From Cunninghamia lanceolata (lineage: Eukaryota > Streptophyta > Pinopsida > Cupressales > Cupressaceae), in assembly GCA_027924645.1 (NCBI GenBank), contig BSBN01000242.1, forward strand, positions 3,844,001-3,908,000: DNA of 64,000 nt, in the 5' to 3' direction. Of the stretch, positions 23,201 through 34,909 are shown one piece after another. The translations under genes were made by a program, and so were the position numbers. Numbering within the stretch: position 1 is the stretch's first letter; each line of letters begins with the position of its first letter. The notes under the pieces were generated by a model. That model did no database searches, was not told the DNA's origin, and saw nothing but the letters and a program-made list of their open reading frames with translations.

Positions 23201-25061
23201 AACCGCCTTCTCCATCTTTGAGAATCCAATCACCTTGAGTCCATTCTTCCTTCACTCATTTTCCATTCGACCCATATCTACCCCACCATAAACACCTGGC
23301 AGTTACCTATCATGGCTTGATACTCTCCTTGTGGCCTTGTCAACCAAGGTTTTGTCCCATACCATCTCCTCAGTGTGAGCCTAGTATAGTGTCTCTCGTC
23401 GGTGTCCATGGTCCGAGTCTGTGAACTACGTTGCCTCTGCGCCGTCACATAGGCAAGGCCATTATTCTAATGTGCCCCCAAGGCTTCCATTTCTTCCACG
23501 GTCCCATTCGTCCCCTTTCTTGTCTTCATTCTTATCGTCTTTCTTCTAGTCCATCCATGGTCCATTAGGGTTTACCCCGAACTACGTTGCCTCTACGTCG
23601 TCACATAGGCAAGGCCATTTAGCAATGAGCCCCCGAGGCACTAAGTCAGTCCATTAGGGTCCGTCTCCCCCAATAAGGATTGAGCAATCTTCTCACCAAG
23701 CAAGCAAATGCAAGCAGAACCCGCGCCTCAAGCAAAAAATTTTGACTATGAGCATCTTAACCTATCCAATGCAAAGCAAATACCCAAGGTCTTCTAAATG
23801 ATTTTATGCAAATTAAGGCAAGAAATAAACACATATCAACGCAAATATGCTTTGTAGATCAGAAATAGGGTTAACAGTTTGAGTCCTGATTTTTGCTATC
23901 ATACCTTCCTATGCTACTCAAGGATGCCAAAAGCTAGAGAGGCTATGATGGGGGCATGATTACTTTCTTTGTTTGTTGTTTGTGGATTAAACTTTAGTAA
24001 TGTGAAGCCTTGTCTAAAGACATGATCAACAAAAGATCATCGAGGACATCAAAGGTCTAACATGAATGGAGGCAATCCTTGCTTGTTGAAATGCAGGAAG
24101 TACTCAGGTCATCTAGACTCAATTTTGACTAGATGCTTGTATTAACTTGCTAAATCACAATCCATGTAAGCGATACTCAGGTCATCTCGGTTCAATTATA
24201 CCTAGATGCTTGTATTCACTTACAACATTTCAGAAAATGTATCAAAAACAAATTGCCCAATGATGAAATAAAGCACTCTAAAAAGCAAAGCATCCATCCT
24301 ATATCCACATACACATCCATGCAATCCTCATTATCCAAACTATGCAGAGTAACGATATCAAGTAAAGTTTCTAAGTCATCTTATCACACCCATTCTTCTA
24401 CCCGTCTATCATGTCATTCTTGTGTCGATCAAGTACATTTGGACTTCACAAAAGCAAAGCATATAGGAGCATATCATAGCACTCGTAGGACTAGTCATGC
24501 ACATGCTTAGGTTCGTAGAATACACCATCCAATGCATTAGGTCATCAATACATTTGCACCACATCACATCTCAAAGCACAGATAATCACATAGAAATAAT
24601 AACACATATACATATATTTGCATTAGATCATATAGACGTCCCATAACACAGTTGCATCATCACATAGAAATCATAACACATATACATACATTTGCATTCG
24701 ATCATATAGACGTCCCATAACATAGTTGCCTCATCACATAGAAATCATATTACATTTTGCATTTATTTGAAAACATTAAATCACATAGACATCATATAGC
24801 AGCATATCATAAAGCATCTCATATAACATCAGATAGACCATCTAACTATGCACATACATCACATCATACAATAGAAGTAAATCTTCATCACATGGCACAT
24901 AAAATAGATACACAACAACTGCATCATCATATATACTATCATATAAAAGAGGTCCAAATGTACAAAATCGTCATCTGTCTCTGGAATAAAAGTGTCATAT
25001 ACAATATGCATCCAAACGGATGGTGATACATGTCCCAAAATGTACAAAATCTAGTCTCTGT
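23201..25061 (+). other. Tat spacer with internal duplications
   Basis: About 1.9 kb without a gene on the plus strand. It contains a duplicated GAACTACGTTGCCTCT(G/A)CG segment (near 23425 and 23578, each followed by CACATAGGCAAGGCCATT), a duplicated CTCAGGTCATCT...TAGATGCTTGTATT segment (24113-24220), and a tandem repeat with an exact 74-bp period at 24587-24810 (units start CACATAGAAAT at 24587, 24661, 24735). Tandem repeats between integrase and the 3' LTR are a known habit of Tat-lineage elements. Confidence 0.65.
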
Positions 25062-26948
25062 CTATCCCTGCTACTGTGGGCCACCACTGCCAGCTCCTGA
25101 CTACTGAGGACCCATCACGGAGGCCCCTGACTGTGATGGACCTGCTCTATGAGTCGCCCCAGACTGACTCCTGAAACTCCCTGCCCTCTGGCTCGATGCC
25201 ATGGCACCATGGTATAACCCTCGGTAATACTACGCCTGGGACTGTGCTCTGGCTAGGTCTGTCTGTGCCTGTGCCAACTGCGTCTGCAACTGGCTAACCT
25301 GTGCCTGTGCCTGCTGCACCTGCCCAACCAAAAAGGAACTGGCTGCATCTGTCCCCATAGCGGCCATAGCAGTGTCCCGCTCTACACAGATAATCTGTAC
25401 CCGTGCGTCTGCCATGTCTCTCTCGTGAGTCAACCCCGCGATCACCGCTGCGTCTGTCTCTCGCCTCTGCTCTACCCTCCTCAGCTGTGCCTGCAGCTCT
25501 CGCACCTGTCCCCTCAGGCTGGCTATGGTCCTCTCATGAACCTCTCCCTGTACTGGCCCCTATGCTGCCTCTGCCTATCCTGGCCCCTGTGGCTGGGGCA
25601 CCTGCTGCTGTGGTACCTGCTGGGGTGGTGGCATCTGTGCCTCTGCCTGCCCTGGCACTGCCTGCTTCGCCTGAGCTATCCTCCTCCGCTGTCTCGGCCT
25701 CTCTCCGGCCCTGCCACTCCGCCGTCCTCGTCCTCCTCTAACTGCCCTCCGCCCTGGGCCAGCCTCTCCCTCCTCCTCTGAGTCCGCCTCATCAATACGA
25801 GGCACCAGCATGCCAGGTCCTGAATATCTCAGGAAAGGATGTGCAGTAATCCAATCCTTGTACTCCTGTGTCACCCCCGCATCTGCTATCTCTCTCCGCA
25901 TGTCCCAGGCCACATATGGCGTCTGCTGAAACTTTGCCAGAGCCTCCTCATAAGAAGCCATCGGCCCCCATCGGACCCTCTCTGCGTGCGTCCGTGCGAA
26001 CATGGCTTGCCCCTGTGGCATACCTTGTCTCCGCCCAAACTGTCGCTGCACCCTACCCACCATCTGTCTCTCCAAAATATGCCATGTCCGGCCTATCAGC
26101 CACCTGGTCTGAAAGCAGTATGGCAACTCGTCTCCCTCGTCATCCCAGGGCTCGCAGTCCAGATATGGTCGCCAAACGACCACATCTACTCCATCCAGGG
26201 TGTGTCTCCAGTACTCTAGCTTTGCCAGCCTATGCTGGGAAATCACTCCGGCGTAGCCATAACTGTATGGCTCCCCTCGCTGCCTCGCGAAGACACATAT
26301 CGGCCTCGTCACCGCTATGTGCTCCCACAGCCAGAACTGTAACAGCAACACCCCAGCCGATAGACTCGTGCTGCGGTGGTATACCACCTGATGCATGTCG
26401 TGGTATAAGTGGGCCAGTACGCAGACTCCCCATGCATATCAGGTGCCCTCAGTCAGCATCTGCTCCATGATCCTGCCCCATCCAATGGGGAACCAATGTG
26501 ATCTCCTGTCTGGGCATACAACGCCCCCGATTAGTCCTGCCACAATCCCCGGGAAGTAGTCATAGTAGTCATATATATCCTGCCATGGGATGACCTGACC
26601 AGCTAGCTCGGGATCATCAAACACCCGCTGGCACTCGGTGAGTCCCACGTCCCGCTGTGCGTCATACTCTACTAGCTAGCCTACCACATGCAAGTGCAGT
26701 ATCCGGTACACATCCTCCAGGGTCACTGTCATCTCTCCCGTCGGGAAGTGGAAGGTCCCGTCCTCACTGTGGAATCTCTCCACGGTAGCTGTTAGCAATC
26801 CACGGTTCGCCCGCACCTCGGGCATGAAACATACATAATCTAATCCCATGGCACCAAGTGCCACTCTGTCAGTCTCTGTCAGCATATACCTCTGCAATAA
26901 GGGCATCAAAAACGTCTCCCTTGATTGCAGTGTGTCCCGAATCTCCTC
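25062..26948 (-). pseudogene. Antisense plant-mobile-domain gene of Tat element, exon 2
   Basis: A single minus-strand frame runs from an AG acceptor (26950-26949) to TAG at 25064-25062, about 628 codons. The N-terminal part has the plant mobile domain pattern (PF10536 type): FHFPTGEMTVTLEDVYRILH, then after a stop FPIGWGRIMEQ, LAHLYHDMHQ and LLQFWLWEHIAVTRP. A Gly/Arg/Gln-rich linker follows (PGRRAVRGGRGRRSGR), then a coiled coil (RGQVRELQAQLRRVEQRRE; QVQQAQAQVSQLQTQ). Stops at about 26678, 26438, 25574, 25562, 25229, 25097 and 25073 are all CAG-to-TAG or CGA-to-TGA type. Antisense extra ORFs are reported from Tat elements; this domain is also found in host genes such as MAIN. Its role in the element is unknown. 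Confidence 0.8.
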
Positions 26949-27622
26949 CTACAAGCAAGCAAGGCAAAGCGTCAGTCTCAAGCGACATATACCATACTCA
27001 ACGTACCTACTGAACTATATCAATTAAACTTAGCATTTCAAATTGATCAACACAGCATACTACATCTCTTGACTAGATTTCTGCAATCTCGGAGATAGCT
27101 CATCGATTACCGCGTCAAACAAGACGCTAATCGAGTCAATTTGGCTAAGTCCTTTGCTATTCACAGCAAATGCGCCACTACAGGTGGTAAATGCGCCGTT
27201 TTTTGGTATATGCGCTGCTAAAATCAGCATATGCGCCGCTTCACACAAATGCGCTGACAAATTACATGTATGCGCAGATCTGACAGATGCGCCACCAAAT
27301 TAGGCATATGCGCCGGCATATTATGCAAGCACCGCTAAAATCGACATATGTGCCAATCCAGCAAATGCGCCACTACTTTCCACATATGCGCGGCTTAAAT
27401 ACACATGCGCCGCCAAATTGCCAATGCGCAGCTAAATTGCACAGATGCGTAGCTTTCATGTATGCGCCGCCGAAACCGGCATATGCGCCACCCAACGACA
27501 AAAGCGCCGCTTCGCGAGGCATATGCGCCGTTCTGAGTTTCAGCGCATACACTTTACCTATTTTCTACGAGCATTTATTGCATCCTAAATCGACCCTAGG
27601 AGAAATTTTTTGAAACACATAC
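26949..27622 (-). other. Predicted intron of antisense gene, filled with GCGC(C/A) repeats
   Basis: On the minus strand the segment starts GTATGTG and ends TTGTAG, good plant splice signals, and joins two phase-0 exons. Most of it (27170-27545) is a degenerate array of about 18 'atgcgcc' or 'tatgcgc' words spaced about 20-25 bp, the reverse-strand counterpart of the GCGCAT arrays in the leader. The plus-strand frame through it is repeat-derived. Confidence 0.6.
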
Positions 27623-27712
27623 CGGGGGTCCTGCCTCTGCTGGCTGCCCGAATCGACGGACTCACTCAAACCGGTGCTCCTCGCGTGGAATGTCTGCTGC
27701 TCTGGCTGCCAT
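27623..27712 (-). pseudogene. Antisense plant-mobile-domain gene, exon 1
   Basis: ATG at 27712 opens exactly 30 codons (MAARAADIPREEHRF..., then RRFGQPAEAGPP) to the GTATGTG donor at 27622. Codon 17 is TGA (27664-27662). The exon ends in phase 0 and exon 2 begins in phase 0 with EEIRDT, so the two join in frame. The assignment is a model from splice signals and phase; no transcript evidence. Confidence 0.55.
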
Positions 27713-27795
27713 GCTGCTCCAAGTTGCTCTAAGCTCTCTCAATCCAATCCAGAGTAGACAAGTGTACAAATGACTATTCTTGTGGACCCAGCTCC

Positions 27796-27803
27796 TATTT
27801 ATA
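27796..27803 (-). promoter_or_regulatory. TATA box of antisense gene
   Basis: TATAAATA on the minus strand, 84 bp upstream of the exon 1 ATG. With initiation 25-30 bp downstream it would give a leader of about 50-60 nt. It points away from the nearby 3' LTR, so the antisense gene looks like a separate transcription unit. Confidence 0.5.
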
Positions 27804-28090
27804 GCCTCCAAACCCTAATTCTGGCTAGGTGATGACTGTGACTACTTCCCGTGCCTGTTTTTCTTCCTGTTTTCTTCCCGCATCCCTGACCGCGTCCCTT
27901 TTCCTCCAACCTATCCTTACCCCTTCGTCTTCGTGAGATTGTCCGTCTCCGAATCTTTCACCCTTTTCCCGTCCAATCTCCCGAGGGGGCATCCTATCGT
28001 CATTGAACCTGTACCAGGGGCAAACTGGGGCATTTATCATCATTTGGACTATCGAATTCTTTGAAGCAACGCTGTAAACTGCATTGCATC

Positions 28091-28104
28091 AAAGAGGGGC
28101 AAAA
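28091..28104 (+). promoter_or_regulatory. Polypurine tract of Tat element
   Basis: AAAGAGGGGCAAAA lies directly before the 3' LTR, the normal place for the plus-strand primer. Confidence 0.85.
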
Positions 28105-29142
28105 TGTATACGCCTAAAAATGACACGATTCACCCTAAATAAATATTCTAAATATTTATTCCCTTCTTCTATTAATTAAATAAATATTCTAAATTTATTT
28201 AATCAATTCACTGTTCCATAATTAAATAAATTCAATTTATTTAATCAAAATTCTTCTAAGTGTCCTACACAATTAAATAATCATAAATTATTTAATTAAT
28301 CCAAATTCCTCTATCCTAAGTTCTAAATTCCAAAATTCCACATCACCTTTACACCTCACCTTTTCCACCTCACCTTGTCCACCTCATCAGGTTGCACATC
28401 CAATTAAATATATTTAATATTTAATTATCTTATTTTCCCTCACCCACATGGCCTATTTCTTCTCAAATCAGAGGTTAGTTAACTAATCAATCAAAAAAGT
28501 TAACTAACCTGTCAATTGAGTCAAATCCTCAATCAATTCAGTCAGTCCCACGATTTATTCTTCTAACTGATCAATCAAGTCTGTTAACAGACCAGTCAAT
28601 GGAGTAAACTCTCCAATCAGTTTTGTCACATCCCCCCTTTCATGATGGAGCTGAGACACTTGTCACATTTCTACTGGTTGCACATTCCTCAACCATCCTC
28701 AGCTGTTGATCTTCATATCTCCTCTCAACCGTTGATTCCCATTCTTCCAAGTCTATAAATGAAACCTCATTCTTCCATTCTAATCATCCAGGCTTTTGAC
28801 ATCGTTACTCTGCAGAAATATCACCAGCGCACCTTTGGTACCCCTTTTGTCATCTACAAGCTTGAGATCACATACTTGCATTGGAGCTCATCTTCATTGC
28901 ATATCATCATAGCCATTCACCATCGACTTCCTAAAAACAGCTAAAAAGATTGCACTCTCTGAGGGCTCATCTCCTCTGCAAAAGGACGATTTGTGATAGG
29001 CGAACAACAAAAGTTTCGAAACGGGAGAGGTTTGCACTGTGTTCGTTCATTGCTTTGTTTATTGAATCCTTCTTGTTTCACTATTCTGTTGATGTTTGGG
29101 TCATGTTTATTTCATTTGATTGATCACCATTTTACCCTTACA
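28105..29142 (+). repeat. 3' LTR of Tat element
   Basis: TGTATACGCC to ACCCTTACA, 1038 bp, same length as the 5' copy with about 16 substitutions (for example at CACATCCAATT versus CACATGTAATT, and AAAAAGATTG versus AAAAATATTG). Confidence 0.95.
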
Positions 29143-29147
29143 ACAAC
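29143..29147 (+). repeat. Right target-site duplication of Tat element (ACAAC)
   Basis: ACAAC follows the 3' LTR and equals 12575-12579. On the minus strand it lies at the last codons of the E1 gene. Confidence 0.9.
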
Positions 29148-31661
29148 CAAACTATAAGAAGCTCAAAGACTTCCACCTCTAGAGCAACAAAATCCCTCTT
29201 AATTTTCATCATTTCTCTGTAATAGATTGCAATTGCCTTTCTCATCTCATCTTCTACTATGATTATAAGACAGAGTTTCCATTCAACTACGTCAGCCCAC
29301 ACAGGTGTGTCTAGTTCTCCAGGATCAGTTATCACTTCTTCAGCCACTAAGATATCAGGATCCATATCAGTCATTTCTTGTATCTCTTTAGAGGCTAGAG
29401 ATAGACTATGATGATCACTTCTAGCCTTTTCAAATTCTACTATTAAAGCTTCTCTTTTCACATATATGGAATCAAATAATTTTACTGCCTCCTCTATGAA
29501 CACAAGACCATCAAAAACAACTTTTTCAACCCACTGATCCATAGCATTTCTCAAAGACAATGATGTTTTTACTTGTTGAATTAAATTGGGATCCAGGATG
29601 CGAAGGTCGACATTTGAGGGAGTTTCAGCTATGGGTGTTATTATCTTAGCAACTGAATTAACAAAAGATGATAGAGAACTTACATGGGCCAGTAGCTTTG
29701 AATTTTCCTCCTGTAGCCCCTTTACCCTTTTAGATATGTTATTGACTAGATATTTGACATGGTAAAGGTCACCCTCCAAAGTAGAAGGTCCCAAATCCAC
29801 CCTGCTCATTCTGAAGTCAACTTCTGTCACTTCATCCTCATTCTTATCCACTACTGGATCTGCAATTTCTAGAAATTGGTTTCCTGAGGCAGGGTCAGTC
29901 ACCATTCTCGACATTCTTTTGCCATGTTTGGGCTTAGGAGTGCTTTGCAACAAATTAGCTATAGTATCAATACCTTCATCTACAGGTGGGGTATACCTCT
30001 TTGTCCTTTGGACAACTTTCTTCAGCCAATTAGGAGATGAGGCCAGAACATTAGCAGCATCAAGAGTAGTAACTAGAGGTACAGGGTGAGAATTTTGTGC
30101 TGGAGGTTCATTTTGATGGGGGGAATTTGGTGGACATAACAAAGATCATAACAAACTATCTTCTCCAATTTGAGAGAAAATGAAAGAATCACTATCACTT
30201 ACAGGGTTATTAATAGGTGGCATATGGTCTGCCTTGGATGAAGAGGCAGTCATTTTGGTATTTCCTTTCACTGGTTGAGTGTCTTGTTCACACGTCGTTT
30301 TCACCTTTCTAGCCTCCTCAGGGGGCCTGTCATCATCACCATTCGATTGTGAGTCGACTCTTTGAAGAGTCAGGTCCAAACTAGAAGACTTTCTATATGA
30401 GTGGACATTTTGAGACCTGCTTTGGCTTTGAGAGGCTAAATCCTTTGGCGTTGTAGAACTAGCACGTTCCTTTACTTTCCCTTTTAACCATTTCTCCATT
30501 CTTCTCAACACATGGAGGGAAAGTAACTTTACATTTGTAATTTCCTTTTCAAACCATTTCACAGGAGGTAGGGGTTTTATTGATGTGGCATGGTAACCTT
30601 CATCCATTATGTCTGAGTTATCGTCAACTATGTCAGGGACTTGGAGATTCAGCTTGAAAGCTTGAGCCTGATCCACAATTAGCCTCATCCATTTTCTCCT
30701 CTACACTTCTCTTTAATCTACATAGTCTTCCCAAAAATCTTCGAGTTGAGGCTGATGTAGATAAGAACCACCACCATGCATATTTTCTTTTATGAAATTC
30801 TTACTGTCAAATGTTGCGCGGGGTGATAAACTGTGGAGGTTGAATTCTGATAGTAGCTTATCAACATTCTTGGCTCCATCATTACTCTTGTAGGAATAGA
30901 AAGATAGGGTCACAGGGAAAGAATACCCCTTCTTCTTCATAGCATGATATTTTACATTCACTGCTACCATCTGACAACACAACTCTAGGAACACCAGATA
31001 GTCGGATGGGTATCATGGCAATTTCAATGGGGCATTTTCATAACCCCCAATTCTCAAATAAGAAAAGTGATCAAATTATATGTAAAAACTTCCAAATTTC
31101 ATGACTAGAGTGGACGCTTCAACTGAGAACCTTCTCTCTATCGAGCCATCAATCTTCTTAGTCAACATCATAGAAAAAGCATCATTTACTTGCCTGAAAT
31201 CTTTCATACCTTCAATTTTCTACAACTGAGGGAAAATCTGGTACACATGTGCACTTGCAGTAGGATTTCCTTGAATCCTCAAACCAGGCCAAGCAGTCTC
31301 TCTCTGAGCCAACACATACACCAGCTAGGAACACATGTGGAAACTCACGTTCCTTGTGAAATTCATCAATTGTTCATGCAAACATTCGCTAACAATCTTC
31401 ACCCAATTAATACGATGGTATCCACAAATCAACAAAATGAATCTGCACATCCAAAACTCAAAAGTATCCGATTCTAGGCTCCCAAATACTCTATTCAACA
31501 AGGTTATCATATTTGAAGTCTCCTCCTTAAAATGGCTCCTTTTTAGATTGGCGGGAAGCTGAGATTTCCTAGTCTTTTCAATTTCCAACCAACTCTTAGC
31601 AATGTGAGTACGACACCAATCTTTTCTTTCATTGTAATAATTCCAGGCAGAGGGCACAGAA

Positions 31662-31665
31662 GTAT
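31662..31665 (+). repeat. Left target-site duplication of large DNA transposon (GTAT)
   Basis: GTAT precedes GGGTATGTGC at 31666 and is repeated at 54390-54393 after the right inverted repeat. Taking one copy as the pre-insertion site keeps the E1 reading frame in phase. Confidence 0.85.
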
Positions 31666-31695
31666 GGGTATGTGCAGGATCATGATGGGCCAAAC
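31666..31695 (+). repeat. Left terminal inverted repeat of DNA transposon
   Basis: Thirty bases with three adjacent mismatches (GAT versus CGC at positions 19-21) to the right end. Ten bases further in, AGTGGCAAT also recurs in the right end, so similarity extends inward with a gap. Confidence 0.85.
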
Positions 31696-32469
31696 TATAC
31701 CTCTAAGTGGCAATGAAAATACAAAAAATCAGACTTTATCAAGTTCATGTGAAATTTTGAATGGATTATCTATACAATTTGAAAAAGATGTAAGAATGAA
31801 ATTTGTAGAGAATTGAATCTAGTTTATAGGCTACTATTTTTTTTAAAACAAAAACTAAATTTACTTAGTGAAAATTGAATATTTCAATAAACAGCTATTA
31901 AATTTTTCAGAAAAAAATAAAAAGTGGGTGTTTGTCCAGCCAACCTAACTATGTGTAAATTTTTTTTTTTTTTTTTGAAACTTTCAAAATAAGTAGAGGA
32001 CTCATGTCCGGATGTGATGCATATTTATTTGAAATTTTTTTCTAATAAAATAATTAGTTATGATTTTTTTACTGTGACTTTTTTTTAAAATAAAAAATAA
32101 TTTTCCAGCCAACCTAACTCGATAAAAAAAAATCAAAATTCAAATTTTTTTTTTAACCTATAGCCAGAAAAGCATAGAGTGTGACGCAGGTTTCAGATCT
32201 CAAAAAGGTGAAATGGTTTGAAAGTTATGGATGTTTTTCAATTAGTGTGTCCATCAGGATTTCAGAGATACGGTATATTGAAAATTATTAATAATTATTT
32301 AATAAAATGATAACCAAATAAATCTTATATTTTTAGAAAGCTAACAATTTTTTCTATAAACCCTTTTCGTTTTATCAATTTTGCATAAAAAAAGTCGTCA
32401 GCACGAAGGGTGAAGTTCGAAGAAGAGACTGAAACATTAAAACACGTTACAATCCATAAAAAGTCAACA
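31696..32469. other. AT-rich left subterminal region
   Basis: Poly(T)/poly(A) rich DNA, with the phrase CCAGCCAACCTAACT at about 31937 and again at 32104. No gene. Confidence 0.5.
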
Positions 32470-32645
32470 ATCAAAATGGATATCCGTCTTGCTTTGTACC
32501 AAAGCAAGACGGATATCCGTTTTGCTTCGGTAAAAGCAACTAGAAACGGATATCCGTTCTGGAAACGGATATCCATTCTGAAAATGGATATCCGTTCTAG
32601 AAATGGATATCCGTTTTCAGAATGGATATCTGTTTTGTTGATCTA
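32470..32645. repeat. GGATATCC palindrome cluster A (left end)
   Basis: Six GGATATCC and one GGATATCT, most within AAACGGATATCCGTTT-like 16-bp palindromes, in 170 bp. The stretch TTTGTACCAAAGCAAGACGG around 32495-32515 is matched by TTTGGTACCAAACCAAAACGG in cluster D at the right end. Confidence 0.8.
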
Positions 32646-32819
32646 TCAAAAAAATTTTGCCATTGGTTTTGGATGAAGAGAAGCAACATATTTTGTGCCA
32701 TTGGTATTGTTTCACCGAAGATACAATCCATGGGTATATCATTTATGTATGCGTGGACATTTCGTGTATATCCTGCTATCGTTTATCGTGGTTGTAAATG
32801 GTGAATGTACATGTCAAAG

Positions 32820-34250
32820 GATACAAAGGTTAACTGGCCATATCGGGAAAATTGGGAAAAGATACGTTAGTTGATTGGTGATAACAAGTCATGTTATGTA
32901 TAGGCTAAATCGAAGACATCGGACTGACAATAGTTATTAGAGAGACAAAGTTTCATTAAGCTGACAACATTGATCTCACAAATCAAGTCATATCGGGGTG
33001 ACAATCATTAAGTGTCACTGATGGGTTATTTATCGGCACATTGGAAGAACAGTTGAGAACTACACCGATGAGAGGGAGTCACACCGACAGAAGGAACATC
33101 GGAAAGAGATGGACTCTCAGAGGCGAGAAGAAAAGTGTCACCGATAGAGGTGGTCTAGCCGATGGTGTAGTTCGGTGTTTATTCTTTTGGTGTGAGATAC
33201 GATATCAGAAATCGAAGAGAATGTCTGACCGATGTAGAAGTCTTACCGATGACTAATGGACGGTAAACACATTGGGGAGAGTTATAACGTCGGAATGCAA
33301 GTAAAAAGTCTCACCGAGGGTATTGGTCTTACCGATAGACAAGGGTGGTGAATCTCACATCGGAGTAAGTGTGTATATATCCTGCAATCATCTTATTCCA
33401 TGAGACCACATTTCTTTGAGGCATTTTTTCAAATAGTTCATGTGTCTTGTCTATGCTTCCACACTTTCCGTACATGTCTACCAGAGCATTTCCAACCAGA
33501 ATATCTACAAAAATCCCACTTCCATTATGCTTTGATGAATGTCCATACCCTATTCCAAAGCTCCCATTTTGGTAGAGGTAGAGAGGATGCTGACAAAGGT
33601 TGCAGAATCTAGCTTTACACTTGCCAATTGCATTTGCTTGAAAATTTCTAAAGCCTTTTAAGAAACCCGTTTATGCATATCCTACAATAATAGTAGTCGA
33701 GGAGACCACATTTCTCCAACTAGACTTCTACCAATTCAGAAAATGTGTGCTTCTGGACCAGTGTTTGGTACAAGAAACATATCAATAGAGTGGTTGATGC
33801 AGAGGAAATTCCATAGTTCACCCTAAATGGCGTTGTCAGCCTGTATCAGCCAAACCCTTTCGATGTTCCCCTGAAAAAACCCCTATCCGTTACCAATTTG
33901 ATAGGGAGCGCGCTGCAGAAACATAAATGTCTTGCCGATAGTAAAGAAAGAGTGTATTTCGGTCTCGTTTGGACCTTGGGAAGGATATTTTAAAAGCTAT
34001 TTGAGCAATTGGTGGGTTAATGGGTATTTTACACCTTGTTTGTAAGCTTTTGATGTGTTGCTCTGCATCACTTGTCTACAACATACAAAGTTTACCTTTC
34101 TCACCCATACCTTCAGTATATAAAGGACATTAATAGGGAATTTGTAATTTCCACTCAGTCAGTGCAATCTAGGAGAGGATAGATTGTCTAAAGTTGTGAT
34201 CTATTTCCATTTACACTTGCCATAACTACAAATGCTTAGTGTTTATTCTT
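32820..34250. other. Unassigned segment rich in CCGAT/ATCGG words
   Basis: At least seven CCGAT and six ATCGG words between 32840 and 33935, often as 'tcaccgata' or 'acatcgga', interrupted by the PPR fragment at 33380-33730. 'GTATATAAAGG' near 34117 could be a TATA box of an old LTR. The segment resembles a decayed LTR but no partner copy was found in the window. Confidence 0.35.
33380..33730 (-). pseudogene. PPR (PLS-type) gene fragment 1
   Basis: Minus-strand translation, across several stops, gives PPR phrases: ALEIFKQMQLA-like, DSATFVSILS, GMDIHQSIMEVGF, then MYGKCGSIDK and FEKMPQRNVVSWN. These fit consecutive P, L and S motifs of plant organelle RNA-binding PPR proteins. Only about 110 codons are left and frames shift, so it is a captured or inserted gene piece and not a gene. 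Confidence 0.6.
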
Positions 34251-34909
34251 AACCCCGGTATATGAATAAAATGTGACCTATTGTTCTAATAGGCCTATAG
34301 GGACAAAGAGGTGATAAAGCCTTTAATTTTAAACATGACATGGTTTTGATAACTTCCCATATTGGTAAGGTCCTGGATGACAATCCTTTGATGCACCTAA
34401 TTATAATAGGTGTTATGATAGTCCTTGGTATCTTTTCATTTCTTTCTTGAATGGCCTGCAAATAAGACATAAGACATATTAGATCCTTCATAAATAAGAA
34501 TTCTCATACATTACATTTAAACTTAAACTCCCTAAACATCCATCAATCCATCCATTAATATAAAAATGCCATGAATATCCTATGATCAACCATTCTAATT
34601 CCTAGGATAGTCATATATTGCAATTTTGCTTCTCTATACTAAAATAGCCCAAGGAATATCTAACCTCGAATTTGTATTTTAACAATCTAATGTCTTTACG
34701 AATAACATTGAGTCTTCTTTTGGGACAACATTTTTGCCTTTAGAAGCTCCTCATTTGATGATAGCCTAAAATCAAATAATGGCTTATATCCAGAGCTTTA
34801 TTAAGTTGATACCTAGGTGGATTAGTGTGTAAACATTGAAATTAGATGGTAATTCACAAGTTTATTGAATAATACAATGAATCCCTAGTATAGAATCCAA
34901 ATGTACATA
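34251..34909. other. No gene recognised
   Basis: AT-rich intergenic DNA inside the DNA transposon, upstream of cluster B. No repeat or frame assigned. Confidence 0.45.

Larger units (their letters stand above)
12580..29142 (+). mobile_element. Ty3/gypsy Tat-lineage LTR retrotransposon with antisense gene
   Basis: Two LTRs of exactly 1038 bp (12580-13617 and 28105-29142), a 5-bp duplication ACAAC, a primer-binding site and a polypurine tract define a complete 16.6-kb element. Order: long leader, gag, protease, G-patch segment, RT, RNase H, a second archaeal-type RNase H, integrase, 2-kb spacer, antisense plant-mobile-domain gene, LTR. The second RNase H and the large size are typical of the Tat lineage (Ogre/Retand group). 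I count about 16 substitutions and no indel between the LTRs, near 1.5%, so it is the youngest datable insert here. Its coding frames already carry many stops. Confidence 0.93.
29143..31665 (-). pseudogene. E1 gene, C-terminal five sixths (unrecognised protein)
   Basis: One minus-strand frame covers the block without a single frameshift. Stops fall at 31324, 31222, 31078, 31015, 30715 and 30148, all TAG, TAA or TGA one C-to-T step from Gln or Arg. Read through them it continues the 54838-54394 frame exactly at the GTAT duplication. Seen: SHFKEETSNMITLLNRVFGS, FWMCRFILLICGYHRINWVK, MVAVNVKYHAMKKKGYSFPV, a Ser/Lys-rich middle (SSTTPKDLASQSQSRSQNV), and a helical, partly coiled-coil end (VKGLQEENSKLLAHVSSL; FEKARSDHHSLSLASKEIQ). 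I recognise no family; no RT, integrase, capsid knuckle or protease motif is present. The stop codon lies at the Tat insertion point. Confidence 0.7.

Noticed and set aside
25403..26470. Plus-strand frames of 112-200 codons across the antisense gene
   Set aside because: They are shadows of the minus-strand plant-mobile-domain frame, are Pro/Leu/Ser-rich, and show no domain.
31325..31562. Plus-strand frames at 31190-31816
   Set aside because: They lie opposite the minus-strand E1 gene, which is open in one phase over 2.5 kb and is the better explanation.
32325..32676. Frames with repeated 'MDIR/NGYPF' residues near 32400, 35000, 48200 and 54250
   Set aside because: They arise from translating the GGATATCC palindromes and do not form a conserved protein.
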